Shown piece by piece: positions 9,402-17,069 of a stretch of 64,000 bases of DNA; the stretch's first letter is position 1, and the number at the start of each line of letters is the position of its first letter. A program made the translations under genes and the position numbers. The notes beneath the pieces are model-generated. The model ran no database searches. It worked only from the letters and a program-made list of their open reading frames with translations, and was not told the origin of the DNA. The DNA comes from an uncultured Bacteroidales bacterium (lineage in GTDB: Bacteria > Bacteroidota > Bacteroidia > Bacteroidales > Muribaculaceae). The stretch is from positions 34,964 to 98,963 of the forward strand of contig CATZGB010000007.1 of NCBI GenBank assembly GCA_958418815.1. Direction: 5' to 3'.

Positions 9402-10367
9402 ATGGACATCTCCATAACCAAAAAGCAGATACAGGAGGCGGCCTCGCAAGCCTACGACTACGCGTCGAAGGTCTCCGGTGGGGCCAACGCCGACTACATC
9501 CCCTTCCTGGCCAACATCGACCCGGCCCTTTTCGGGCTGAGCGTGATGCTGCCCGACGGGACAGCCGTCAACCTGGGCGACACCTCATACCGCTTCGGCA
9601 TCGAGTCTGTGTCGAAAGTGCCAACGGCAATCCTGGCCATGCGGCAGCATTCCCCCCAGGGGGTGCTTGAGAAAATCGGGGCCGACGCGACCGGCCTGCC
9701 GTTCAACTCCATCTTCGCCATACTTCTTGAGAACGACCACCCATCCACCCCGCTGGTCAACGCCGGGGCCATATCGGCATGCTCGATGATCGACCCCAAG
9801 GGTGACTCCGACGCGAAGTGGGAAGCCATCACCGACAACATCACCGACCTCTGCGGCTCGGCCCCCGAGCTGATCGACGAGCTTTACAAGAGCGAGAGCG
9901 CCACCAACTTCAACAACCGGGCCATCACCTGGCTGCTGAAAAACTATGGCCGCATCTATGACGACCCGATGATGAGCCTCGACCTCTACACCCGCCAGTG
10001 TTCGCTCGGCGTCACCTCGGCGCAACTCGCCACTATGGCCGCCACCATCGCCACCAAAGGGCGCAACCCCCTCACGGGCAAGCAGGTCTTCGACCCTGCC
10101 ATCTCCCCAAAGATAACCACAATGATTGCCACAGTGGGGTTCTACCAGAACACCGGCGACTGGCTCTACACCTCCGGCATCCCGGCCAAGAGCGGCGTGG
10201 GGGGCGGAGTGATGGGTGTGCTGCCCGGCGTGCTGGGCATCGCCGCCTTCGCGCCCCCGCTCGACGCGGCGGGCAACTCGGTCAAGGCCCAGGCCGCCGT
10301 CAAGAAGTTCATGCAGCTCCTGGGGCTTGGTGTCATGAACGGCGACAGGGTGACGGTGACCGACTGA
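9402..10367 (+). CDS. glsA: Glutaminase A
   Basis: 321-residue serine-dependent beta-lactamase-fold glutaminase hydrolysing glutamine to glutamate and ammonia. The catalytic S-x-x-K is S69-V-S-K72 in GIESVSKV; NAGAISA and a glycine-rich SGVGGGVMGVLPG segment match the family. Start ATG 9402 gives the usual N-terminus (about 310-325 residues). Placed between gadB and gadC, it supplies glutamate, and the ammonia released consumes an additional proton, a known acid-resistance arrangement. Confidence 0.96.
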   Translation: MDISITKKQIQEAASQAYDYASKVSGGANADYIPFLANIDPALFGLSVMLPDGTAVNLGDTSYRFGIESVSKVPTAILAMRQHSPQGVLEKIGADATGLPFNSIFAILLENDHPSTPLVNAGAISACSMIDPKGDSDAKWEAITDNITDLCGSAPELIDELYKSESATNFNNRAITWLLKNYGRIYDDPMMSLDLYTRQCSLGVTSAQLATMAATIATKGRNPLTGKQVFDPAISPKITTMIATVGFYQNTGDWLYTSGIPAKSGVGGGVMGVLPGVLGIAAFAPPLDAAGNSVKAQAAVKKFMQLLGLGVMNGDRVTVTD

Positions 10368-10413
10368 CGTTTCAATCAACATTTTCCATCAATTGTTTCA
10401 AACTATTTCCGAT

Positions 10414-12000
10414 ATGGCTACAAAACCTTCCGCTCCCTCGACCGGCCCGTCAAAAGGAGCTACCGTAAAGTCGGCCGCGAAACTCGGGGTTGGCACCCTG
10501 ATGATCATGAACATCGTGGCCGTTGTCTCCCTGCGTGGCCTCCCCGCCGAAGCCGAGTATGGCATGAGTTCGGCATTCTACTACCTCTTCGCGGCGCTTG
10601 TGTTCCTCATCCCCGTGTCGCTCGTGGCCGCCGAGCTGGCCGCCATGTTCCCCTACCAGCAAGGCGGGATGTTCCGCTGGGTGGGGGAGGCATTCGGCCG
10701 CAAGCTGGGCTTCCTCGGCATCTGGCTGCAGTGGATTGAAAGCACCATCTGGTTCCCGACGGTGCTGACATTCGGCGCGGTCTCGCTGGCGTTCATCGGT
10801 ATGGACCATGTCGCCGACTCCCATCTGGCCGCCAACAAATATTACACCATCATAGTGGTGCTGGCCATCTACTGGCTTGCCACGCTGATTTCGATGAAGG
10901 GCCTGGGATGGGTAGGCAAGATTTCCAAGATCGGCGGCATGGTAGGCACCGTGATTCCCGCCTGCCTGCTCGTGATTTTCGGTGTCATCTACCTCGCCAT
11001 CGGGGGGCACTCGGAGATGAACTTCCACGGCGACTTCTTCCCTGACCTGACCAACTTCGACAATGTGGTGCTGGCGGCATCGATCTTCCTGTTCTACGCC
11101 GGCATGGAGATGTCGGGCGTCCATGTCAGACAGATCAAGAACCCGGCAGTCAACTACCCCAAGGCGGTCTTCGGCGGCGCGCTGGTGACGGTGCTGATAT
11201 TCGTCCTCGGCACCTACGCCCTCGGGGTAATCATCCCGGCAAAGGACATCAACCTGGTGCAGAGCCTCCTGGTCGGATTTGACAACTACCTCGTTTCGTT
11301 CCACCTCGACTGGCTGACCCCGGTCATCGCCATCGCCTTGGCGTTCGGCGTGCTCGCCGGAGTGCTTACCTGGGTCGCAGGCCCCTCCAAAGGAGTCTTC
11401 GCCGTCGGCCAGGCCGGTTACCTCCCCCCCTTCTTCCAGAAGACCAACAAGGCCGGTGTCCAGAAAAACATCCTCATCGTGCAGGGGATAGCCGTCACCC
11501 TGCTTTCACTGCTCTTCGTGGTGATGCCCTCGGTGCAGAGCTTCTACCAGATCCTGTCGCAGCTGACAGTGCTGCTCTACCTCATCGCATACCTGCTGAT
11601 GTTTGCCGCCGCCATCTACCTGCGCTACTCGATGAAAGAGGCCAAGCGTCCGTTCCGCATCGGCAGCAAGGGCAACTGGCTGATGTGGGTCGTTGGCGGG
11701 GTCGGCTTCCTCGGCTCGCTGCTCGCCTTCGTCCTGAGCTTCTTCCCGCCCGACCAGATTTCGATGGGCTCCACCACGGTATGGTATGCCGTCCTCTTCG
11801 GCGGAGTGATCCTATTCACGGTCCTTCCCTTCATCATCCTGGCTTTCCGCAAGCCTTCATGGGTCAACCCCAAGAGCGACTTCGTGCCGTTCCACTGGCA
11901 GAAAGACCCTGAGTCGCAGGCTCTCCTCAAAGCCGCCCAGCAGGAATACGAGGCCAAGGAGGCCCAGAAGGGACAAGCGTCGGCCGCAGACAACGGCTGA
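10414..12000 (+). CDS. gadC: Glutamate:GABA antiporter
   Basis: 528-residue APC-superfamily antiporter with about 12 hydrophobic helices. It carries GadC-like segments YQQGGMFRWVGEAFG and LGFLGIWLQWIEST. The charged C-terminal tail after about residue 490 may correspond to the pH-sensing C-plug known in the E. coli protein (inference). ATG 10414 is preferred over an upstream in-frame TTG at 10393. It follows glsA by 46 bases, so co-transcription is likely. It completes the acid-resistance cycle by exporting GABA for glutamate. Confidence 0.94.
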   Translation: MATKPSAPSTGPSKGATVKSAAKLGVGTLMIMNIVAVVSLRGLPAEAEYGMSSAFYYLFAALVFLIPVSLVAAELAAMFPYQQGGMFRWVGEAFGRKLGFLGIWLQWIESTIWFPTVLTFGAVSLAFIGMDHVADSHLAANKYYTIIVVLAIYWLATLISMKGLGWVGKISKIGGMVGTVIPACLLVIFGVIYLAIGGHSEMNFHGDFFPDLTNFDNVVLAASIFLFYAGMEMSGVHVRQIKNPAVNYPKAVFGGALVTVLIFVLGTYALGVIIPAKDINLVQSLLVGFDNYLVSFHLDWLTPVIAIALAFGVLAGVLTWVAGPSKGVFAVGQAGYLPPFFQKTNKAGVQKNILIVQGIAVTLLSLLFVVMPSVQSFYQILSQLTVLLYLIAYLLMFAAAIYLRYSMKEAKRPFRIGSKGNWLMWVVGGVGFLGSLLAFVLSFFPPDQISMGSTTVWYAVLFGGVILFTVLPFIILAFRKPSWVNPKSDFVPFHWQKDPESQALLKAAQQEYEAKEAQKGQASAADNG

Positions 12001-12045
12001 GCCGGCAGCGCCTTCCATACATCCTTACCACACACATATGACAAA

Positions 12046-12096
12046 CCCACAGGGGCTGTCCGGTAGATTCCGGACAGCCCCTGTGGGTCGGTTTTA
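12046..12096. terminator. Strong bidirectional terminator after gadC
   Basis: A perfect 18-bp stem (12046-12063 with 12070-12087), six-base loop TAGATT, then GTTTTA on the plus side. It separates gadC from the convergent minus-strand gene ending at 12133. Confidence 0.9.
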
Positions 12097-12132
12097 TGTC
12101 ATGCCCCGGGGGATGGTTACCGCAAGGACTGG

Positions 12133-12786
12133 TTATTTTGTCTCCTCTTTCTTCTCGTCGGCCTTCTTGTCATCCTTTGCGGGAGCGGCCTTCTTGTAAC
12201 GGGCGTTCAGGCCGGCGATCACATCGGCGGTGATGTCGAGGGCCGGGTTGAAGTACTGGCCGGGGGAGTAGAGCAGGATCGCGTCGTAGTGCTTGTCGCG
12301 GTTGTAGTGTACCAGGAAGTTGTTGATCGAGTCGAGGAATTCCTGCTGCTGGCGGAGGGCCTCCTGCTGGGCGCGGGCCTGGAGGTTGCCCAGGTAGGTC
12401 TCGGCCTGCTGCTGCTTGCGGTTGAGATCCTGCATGTCGGCGTTGTATGAGGCCTCGGAGAGGTAGCCGTTTGACTGCACTTTCTGCTGGATGTTGGAGG
12501 CCAGACGCTGCAGCTCGCTCTGGCGGCTCTGCATGGCGTTCTCAAGCTCACGGGTGGCACGGAGATTTGTCTCGTTGTAGGTCTTTACCAGGTCGTAGTT
12601 GGCCATCACCGAGTCCATGTTGTAATAACGGATGTTGGTGGTGGGTTCGAACTTCTCTCCCTCTGCCTTGACAGTCTTGGGAGCATCCTGGCCTGAGGCC
12701 TGTTCTTTCTTTTCCTCACTGCCGGAACAGCTCGCCAGAGTCAGGGCGAAAGCGGCGGTCCCGAGGGCGAAAGCAAGTTTTTTCAT
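12133..12786 (-). CDS. OmpH/Skp-like periplasmic chaperone lipoprotein
   Basis: 217 residues. A signal peptide ends in the lipobox LASC (Cys about 20), predicting a lipid-anchored protein. The middle (about 60-160) is a long Gln/Glu/Arg-rich coiled coil typical of the OmpH/Skp chaperones that escort outer-membrane proteins; the C-terminus is a Lys/Glu/Asp/Ala tail. Its ATG overlaps the stop of the upstream small gene (ATGA at 12783-12786), implying translational coupling. The family assignment rests on architecture and the NIRYYNMDSVM start of the core. Confidence 0.78.
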   Translation of the reverse strand: MKKLAFALGTAAFALTLASCSGSEEKKEQASGQDAPKTVKAEGEKFEPTTNIRYYNMDSVMANYDLVKTYNETNLRATRELENAMQSRQSELQRLASNIQQKVQSNGYLSEASYNADMQDLNRKQQQAETYLGNLQARAQQEALRQQQEFLDSINNFLVHYNRDKHYDAILLYSPGQYFNPALDITADVIAGLNARYKKAAPAKDDKKADEKKEETK

Positions 12787-12986
12787 TGGTGGCTCTGAAT
12801 ATTGTTTTTTGAGTTGTTATTCTTCTTGAGGCGCTCAAGGGCCTGGCGGCGACGGCGGGGCAGCTCGTGGACATGCCCCGACGGGAACGCTCCCCCCTTG
12901 ACAAACAAGGCTTTCACACCCAGCAAGACGATGGCGATGGCCAGCAGCGACACCACCGATATGACTGTGACAAGGATGGTTTTCAT
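12783..12986 (-). CDS. Small single-pass membrane protein
   Basis: 67 residues: one N-terminal transmembrane helix (about 3-27), then FVKGGAFPSGHVHELPRRRR and a basic Asn/Lys/Gln tail. The KGG-FP-HV stretch resembles small conserved Bacteroidales membrane proteins of unknown role. It is translationally coupled to the OmpH-like lipoprotein through an ATGA overlap. Function not recognised. Confidence 0.72.
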   Translation of the reverse strand: MKTILVTVISVVSLLAIAIVLLGVKALFVKGGAFPSGHVHELPRRRRQALERLKKNNNSKNNIQSHQ

Positions 12987-13009
12987 CGGTTTTAAGCCTA
13001 TTTTGGGCG

Positions 13010-13017
13010 CAAATATA
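13010..13017 (-). promoter_or_regulatory. -7 box for the small membrane protein operon
   Basis: On the minus strand TATATTTG, a perfect TAnnTTTG, ends 24 bases before the start codon at 12986. No TTTG is seen at the -33 distance. Confidence 0.5.
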
Positions 13018-13034
13018 AGAAAGTTATGGCAATT

Positions 13035-13068
13035 TTTGGCCGAATTTCATTTTTATTTTGTAACTTAG
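13035..13068 (+). promoter_or_regulatory. Probable pepD promoter
   Basis: TTTG at 13035-13038 and TAACTTAG (one mismatch) at 13061-13068, with a slightly long 22-base spacer. The leader to the pepD start would be about 57 bases. Confidence 0.5.
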
Positions 13069-13131
13069 CCGTATCGAAACTCGACATTTAACAGAATTTT
13101 CAAATCCCAAAGATATTTTAAAAGTCAACCA

Positions 13132-14589
13132 ATGGAAGTTAAAGACCTTCAGCCCAAAGAGGTGTTTGAAATCTTCGACCAGATCACGAAGATTCCCCGC
13201 CCGTCCAAGAAAGAGGAGAAAATCCGCCAGTACATCCTCGATTTCGCCAAGGAACACGGCATCGAGGCCAAAGCCGACAAAATCGGCAACGTGATTCTCC
13301 GCAAGCCCGCCACCCCCGGCCATGAGAACGCCCCGACGGTGATTCTCCAGGGACACATGGACATGGTTTGCGAGAGCGACCATCCCGGATTCGACTTCGA
13401 CAACAACCCCATCGAGACCGTCGTCGACGGCGAGTGGGTGAAGGCCAAGGGAACGACCCTCGGCGCAGACAACGGCATCGGCGTAGCCGCCGCCCTGGCC
13501 ATCCTGACCGACGACAAGCTCGTGCATGGCCCCCTGGAGGCGCTCATCACAATGGATGAGGAGACCGGAATGACCGGAGCCAACAACCTTGAGAAGGGTG
13601 AGCTGAAGGGCTCGATGCTCATCAACCTCGACTCGGAGGATGACGCGGAGATTTTCGTGGGATGCGCCGGCGGCATCGACACCGTGGCCACCTTCAATTA
13701 CAAGCGCTCATTCGCCCCCGTCGATTTCCATTACTTCAACCTCGACGTGCGCGACGGCCTCGGAGGCCATTCGGGCGGTGACATCCACCTGGGACGCGCC
13801 AACGCCAACAAAATCATCTCACGCTTCCTCTTCAACCTGATGCAGGCCCATGACGAGGTATGCGTGGCCGAAATCGACGGCGGCAACCTCCGCAACGCAA
13901 TCCCCCGCGCGGCACACGTGGTATTCGGCGTGCACACCTCACGCAAGGAGGATGTCCGCATCGCGTTCAACAAATACGCCGCCGACATCGAGAATGAATA
14001 CAAGGGCCTCGAGACCACACTCAAGCTCAGCCTCGACAGTGTCGACAAGCCCGATTTCACAATCGACACCGCAACCTCGCGCAACCTCGTCATGGCCCTG
14101 TACAGCGCCCCCCACGGCGTGCAGTCATGGAGCCGCGACATGGAGGGACTGGTAGAGACCTCGACCAACCTCGCGTCGGTGAAGATGGCCGACAACGACA
14201 AAATCGTGGTGACAACCTCGCAGCGCTCCTGCGTGGACTCCCGCAAATATGACATCGCCAACCAGGTGGAGGCCCTCTTCCTCCTGGCCGGGGCCGAGGT
14301 GAAGCACGGCGACGGCTACCCCGCCTGGACCCCCAACCTCGACTCCCCCGTCATGAAGATGGCGTCAGACGCTTACGAGGAACTTTACGGGGTGAAGCCC
14401 GCCATCAAGGGCATCCACGCCGGCCTCGAATGCGCCCTCTTCCAGCAGAACTATCCTGAACTTGACATGGTTTCGTTCGGGCCGACCCTGCGCGACGTCC
14501 ACTCCCCCTCGGAGCGCATGCACATCCCCGCTGTGGAGCGTTTCTACCAGCAGCTGCGCCGCACCCTCGAGAAGGTGGCAGCCCTCTGA
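13132..14589 (+). CDS. pepD: Aminoacyl-histidine dipeptidase (M20C, cytosolic non-specific dipeptidase)
   Basis: 485-residue zinc peptidase that splits dipeptides in the cytosol. Metal and catalytic residues are visible: H75 and D77 in GHMDMVCE, D113 in LGADNGIG, E143-E144 in DEETGMTGA, D167 in INLDSED and H429 in IHAGLE. Length equals the PepD norm of about 485. A lid domain occupies roughly 190-390. The following gene starts 17 bases after the stop. Confidence 0.95.
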   Translation: MEVKDLQPKEVFEIFDQITKIPRPSKKEEKIRQYILDFAKEHGIEAKADKIGNVILRKPATPGHENAPTVILQGHMDMVCESDHPGFDFDNNPIETVVDGEWVKAKGTTLGADNGIGVAAALAILTDDKLVHGPLEALITMDEETGMTGANNLEKGELKGSMLINLDSEDDAEIFVGCAGGIDTVATFNYKRSFAPVDFHYFNLDVRDGLGGHSGGDIHLGRANANKIISRFLFNLMQAHDEVCVAEIDGGNLRNAIPRAAHVVFGVHTSRKEDVRIAFNKYAADIENEYKGLETTLKLSLDSVDKPDFTIDTATSRNLVMALYSAPHGVQSWSRDMEGLVETSTNLASVKMADNDKIVVTTSQRSCVDSRKYDIANQVEALFLLAGAEVKHGDGYPAWTPNLDSPVMKMASDAYEELYGVKPAIKGIHAGLECALFQQNYPELDMVSFGPTLRDVHSPSERMHIPAVERFYQQLRRTLEKVAAL

Positions 14590-14606
14590 ACCCTCCCCGA
14601 CCGACC

Positions 14607-15479
14607 ATGAAGAACTACCGACTTGTCATAGCCCTGGGGCTGCTCGCCTGCCCGTCGGCCATCACGGCCTTCGGCGCGGCGGCCCCGGGGGCTCCCCCCT
14701 CCCCGGAGGAGGAGCCCGCCCCGCTGACCCAGGATCCTCCGGTGCCTGTCCCCATACAGGAGCCTGAGGTACCGTTCCCGGCCCCGGACTCCCCTCCTGA
14801 GCCGGAAGAGCTGGGCCAGAGGGAACGTGACAGGTCGGTAGTACTCTTACCGGTCGACGACACCACCCCCGACGGACATTTCTCGCGCCTGTCAGAGGAG
14901 GATTTCCGCGAAGTGGCCGAGGAACTCGGCGTAGAGGTCGCGGCCATCAAGGCCGTGGTCGACATCGAGGCCGGCAAAGCCCACAAGGGGTTCTACCAGC
15001 CCGGCAAACCGATCATCAACTTCGACCTGTCGATGTATCGCAAGTTCGCCCCAAAGCACGGTGTCTCGCTGACCTCGGCCAGGAAAAAAGCCCCGGTGAT
15101 TTTCGCGCGCCCCGACACCCGCAAATACGGCTCCTACCAGGCCGCGCAATACGCCCGGCTCGAGGCAGCCCGCGCCATCGACGACGCGTCGGCGCTGGAA
15201 TCAGCCTTCTGGGGGATGTTCCAGATCGGGGGATTCAACTGGAAGCTCTGCGGATGCTCCTCGGTCGAGGAATTCGTGGAGAAGATGAGCCGGTCAGAAC
15301 GCGACCAGCTCGAACTGTTTGCCCGCCTCGTCACCAACTGCGGGATGCTCAAGCCGCTGCAACAGAAGCAATGGCTCAAGTTCGCCCTCAAATACAACGG
15401 CCCCAGGGCCAAGTCGCGCGGCTACCACAAACGGATGGCCTCATCCTACGCGCGCCACAAGGCGCAGGAGCAGCAGTGA
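14607..15479 (+). CDS. Secreted N-acetylmuramidase-domain protein (DUF3380 type)
   Basis: 290 residues. Residues 1-22 form a signal peptide; 25-80 is a Pro/Glu-rich linker; the remainder resembles the phage-endolysin-like N-acetylmuramidase family: AAIKAVVDIEAGKAHKGF with a candidate catalytic Glu, then INFDLSMYRKFA, and a C-terminal FALKYNGP. It probably cuts peptidoglycan glycan strands in the periplasm or outside. No phage genes surround it; it follows pepD directly, so it is likely domesticated (inference). Confidence 0.78.
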   Translation: MKNYRLVIALGLLACPSAITAFGAAAPGAPPSPEEEPAPLTQDPPVPVPIQEPEVPFPAPDSPPEPEELGQRERDRSVVLLPVDDTTPDGHFSRLSEEDFREVAEELGVEVAAIKAVVDIEAGKAHKGFYQPGKPIINFDLSMYRKFAPKHGVSLTSARKKAPVIFARPDTRKYGSYQAAQYARLEAARAIDDASALESAFWGMFQIGGFNWKLCGCSSVEEFVEKMSRSERDQLELFARLVTNCGMLKPLQQKQWLKFALKYNGPRAKSRGYHKRMASSYARHKAQEQQ

Positions 15480-15562
15480 CGTTCTCCGCCCCCTGTCAGC
15501 CGCCCGCTCTCCTTCCAATCCTTTCATCCTGTTGTCATCACAATCTTCCTTATCAATAAGCA

Positions 15563-15916
15563 ATGACAGAATTCCTCGCCCAATACAACCTGACGGGCCT
15601 GCTCCTCGGCCTGTGCAGCTTCCTGATAATCGGCATCTGCCATCCGCTCGTAATCAAAGGTGAATACCACTTCGGCGTGCGCTGCTGGTGGGCCTTCCTC
15701 CTTGGGGGCATCATAGCCGGGGCCGCCTCGCTGGCCGTCACCGACTTCTTCTGGCAGACCCTGCTCGCGGTGGCCGCTTTCTCATGTTTCTGGAGCATCC
15801 TTGAGGTGTTTGAGCAACGCGAAAGGGTGCGCAAAGGCTGGTTCCCGGCCAACCCCCGCCGCTCCCCCCGGCCCAACGACGCTCCGGAGGAGAAACAGGC
15901 AGGGAAAGGGCAGTGA
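15563..15916 (+). CDS. DUF4491 family membrane protein
   Basis: 117 residues with three hydrophobic helices (about 10-28, 42-62, 67-85). The conserved signature HPLVIKGEYHFGVRCWW followed by LEVFEQRERVRKGWFPANP matches DUF4491, a small Bacteroidetes membrane family of unknown role. The C-terminus is a short basic, proline-rich tail. Confidence 0.88.
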   Translation: MTEFLAQYNLTGLLLGLCSFLIIGICHPLVIKGEYHFGVRCWWAFLLGGIIAGAASLAVTDFFWQTLLAVAAFSCFWSILEVFEQRERVRKGWFPANPRRSPRPNDAPEEKQAGKGQ

Positions 15917-15945
15917 AACGCCCCCTCTTCACCGCACAACAATTA

Positions 15946-15977
15946 TTTGGCCATGTCAGATTTTTAAGCTAACTTTG
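15946..15977 (+). promoter_or_regulatory. Promoter of the greA leader
   Basis: TTTG at 15946-15949, a 20-base spacer and TAACTTTG at 15970-15977: a perfect consensus. Transcription should begin near 15983, giving a leader of about 175 bases before greA. Confidence 0.85.
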
Positions 15978-15982
15978 CGGTG

Positions 15983-16130
15983 ACAGTCCAAGACAAATTC
16001 AAATTGGGTCTCGCCCGTCGACAAGGGCGAGGCGCATTGTTTTTGTTGCCAGCCTGGTGTTGACCGGCTGGAAGACGACAACTCAAACGATTTTATCCAA
16101 AGGCGGCCGCCACAGGCCGCTTAATTTTCA
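15983..16130 (+). ncRNA. Structured leader or candidate small RNA upstream of greA
   Basis: Between a perfect promoter and the greA start lie three stems: 16008-16016 with 16025-16033; 16049-16054 with 16066-16071, extended by an imperfect 13-base outer pairing of 16036-16048 with 16079-16091; and GCGGCC/GGCCGC (16103-16108 with 16115-16120) followed by TTAATTTT. The last element looks like an intrinsic terminator 38 bases before greA. It may be a regulatory leader or an independent small RNA; no named Rfam family is assigned. Confidence 0.5.
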
Positions 16131-16157
16131 TTGTAAATCCTAAAAGTTCTAAATATC

Positions 16158-16628
16158 ATGGCCTTGACCTACATGACCAAAGATGGCTACAAAAAGAAAA
16201 TGGAGGAGATAGCCTACCTCGAAAGCGTGGAGCGTCCGCGCGTATCCGCAGCCATCGCCGAAGCCCGCGACAAGGGCGACCTCTCTGAAAACTCTGAATA
16301 CGACGCTGCCAAGGAAGCCCAGGGCATGCTCGAGATGAAGATAGCCAAGCTCAAAGACCTCGTGGCCAACGCCCGCATCATCGACGAGAGCAAGCTCTCG
16401 ACCGATGAGGTGGCCATAATGTCGAAGGTGAAGATGAAAAACGCCGCCAACGGCATGGAGGTGGAATACACCATCGTAGCCGACTCCGAGGCCAACCTCC
16501 GCGAGAAGAAAATCGGGGCCTCCACCCCCATCGCCAAGGGCCTGCTGGGCCACAAGAAAGGGGATGTGGTGGAAATCAAGGTTCCCGCCGGGACAATGAA
16601 ATTCGAGATCCAGGAAATCTCGTTCTGA
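16158..16628 (+). CDS. greA: Transcription elongation factor GreA
   Basis: 156-residue factor that rescues backtracked RNA polymerase by stimulating transcript cleavage. The N-terminal coiled coil has the acidic tip region (EARDKGDLSENSEYDAAKEA), and the C-terminal FKBP-like domain has SPxAKGLLGHKKGD-type sequence (STPIAKGLLGHKKGD). Length and ATG 16158 fit the family. Confidence 0.96.
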   Translation: MALTYMTKDGYKKKMEEIAYLESVERPRVSAAIAEARDKGDLSENSEYDAAKEAQGMLEMKIAKLKDLVANARIIDESKLSTDEVAIMSKVKMKNAANGMEVEYTIVADSEANLREKKIGASTPIAKGLLGHKKGDVVEIKVPAGTMKFEIQEISF

Positions 16629-16654
16629 CCCACAACCCATCACCGACAGAAAAA

Positions 16655-17050
16655 ATGGCAACGATATTCTCACGCATAGCCGCCGGGGAAATCCCCTCAT
16701 ACAAGGTGGCCGAGGACAAAGACCACTTCGCCTTCCTCGACATCAACCCCGTCCATCCGGGCCACGTGCTGGTCATCCCCCGCAAGGAGACCGACTACAT
16801 CTTCGACCTCTCCGACGAGGAATACAGCTCCCTGATGTTGTTTGCCAAACGTGTGGCCAAGGCCATCCGCAAGGCCATCCCGTGCAAGAAGGTCGGAGTG
16901 ACCGTCATCGGGCTGGATGTCAACCATGTCCATGTCCACCTGGTGCCGATGGAGACAGGAGCCGACATGAACTTCTGCGCCCCTAAGCTCACCCTCCCCG
17001 CCGAGGAGATGGAGAGCATTGCCGCGAAGATAGCCGCCGAGTTTGAATAA
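16655..17050 (+). CDS. HIT (histidine triad) family hydrolase
   Basis: 131 residues with the triad HVHVHLVPM (H91, H93, H95) and the N-terminal FSRIAAGEIPSYKVAED that marks the Hint/HinT branch, which cleaves nucleoside phosphoramidates. It follows greA by 26 bases, a common Bacteroidetes pairing, so the two are probably co-transcribed. Confidence 0.94.
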   Translation: MATIFSRIAAGEIPSYKVAEDKDHFAFLDINPVHPGHVLVIPRKETDYIFDLSDEEYSSLMLFAKRVAKAIRKAIPCKKVGVTVIGLDVNHVHVHLVPMETGADMNFCAPKLTLPAEEMESIAAKIAAEFE

Positions 17051-17069
17051 CCAATCCTCACCCCCGACT

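Noticed and set aside
14607..15479. Prophage remnant around the muramidase
   Set aside because: Neighbours are pepD, DUF4491 and greA; no integrase, capsid, holin or attachment repeats.
17043..17069. TTG start for the thioredoxin-fold lipoprotein overlapping the HIT gene
   Set aside because: It would put the signal peptide and lipobox inside the chain; ATG 17070 gives a normal lipoprotein N-terminus.
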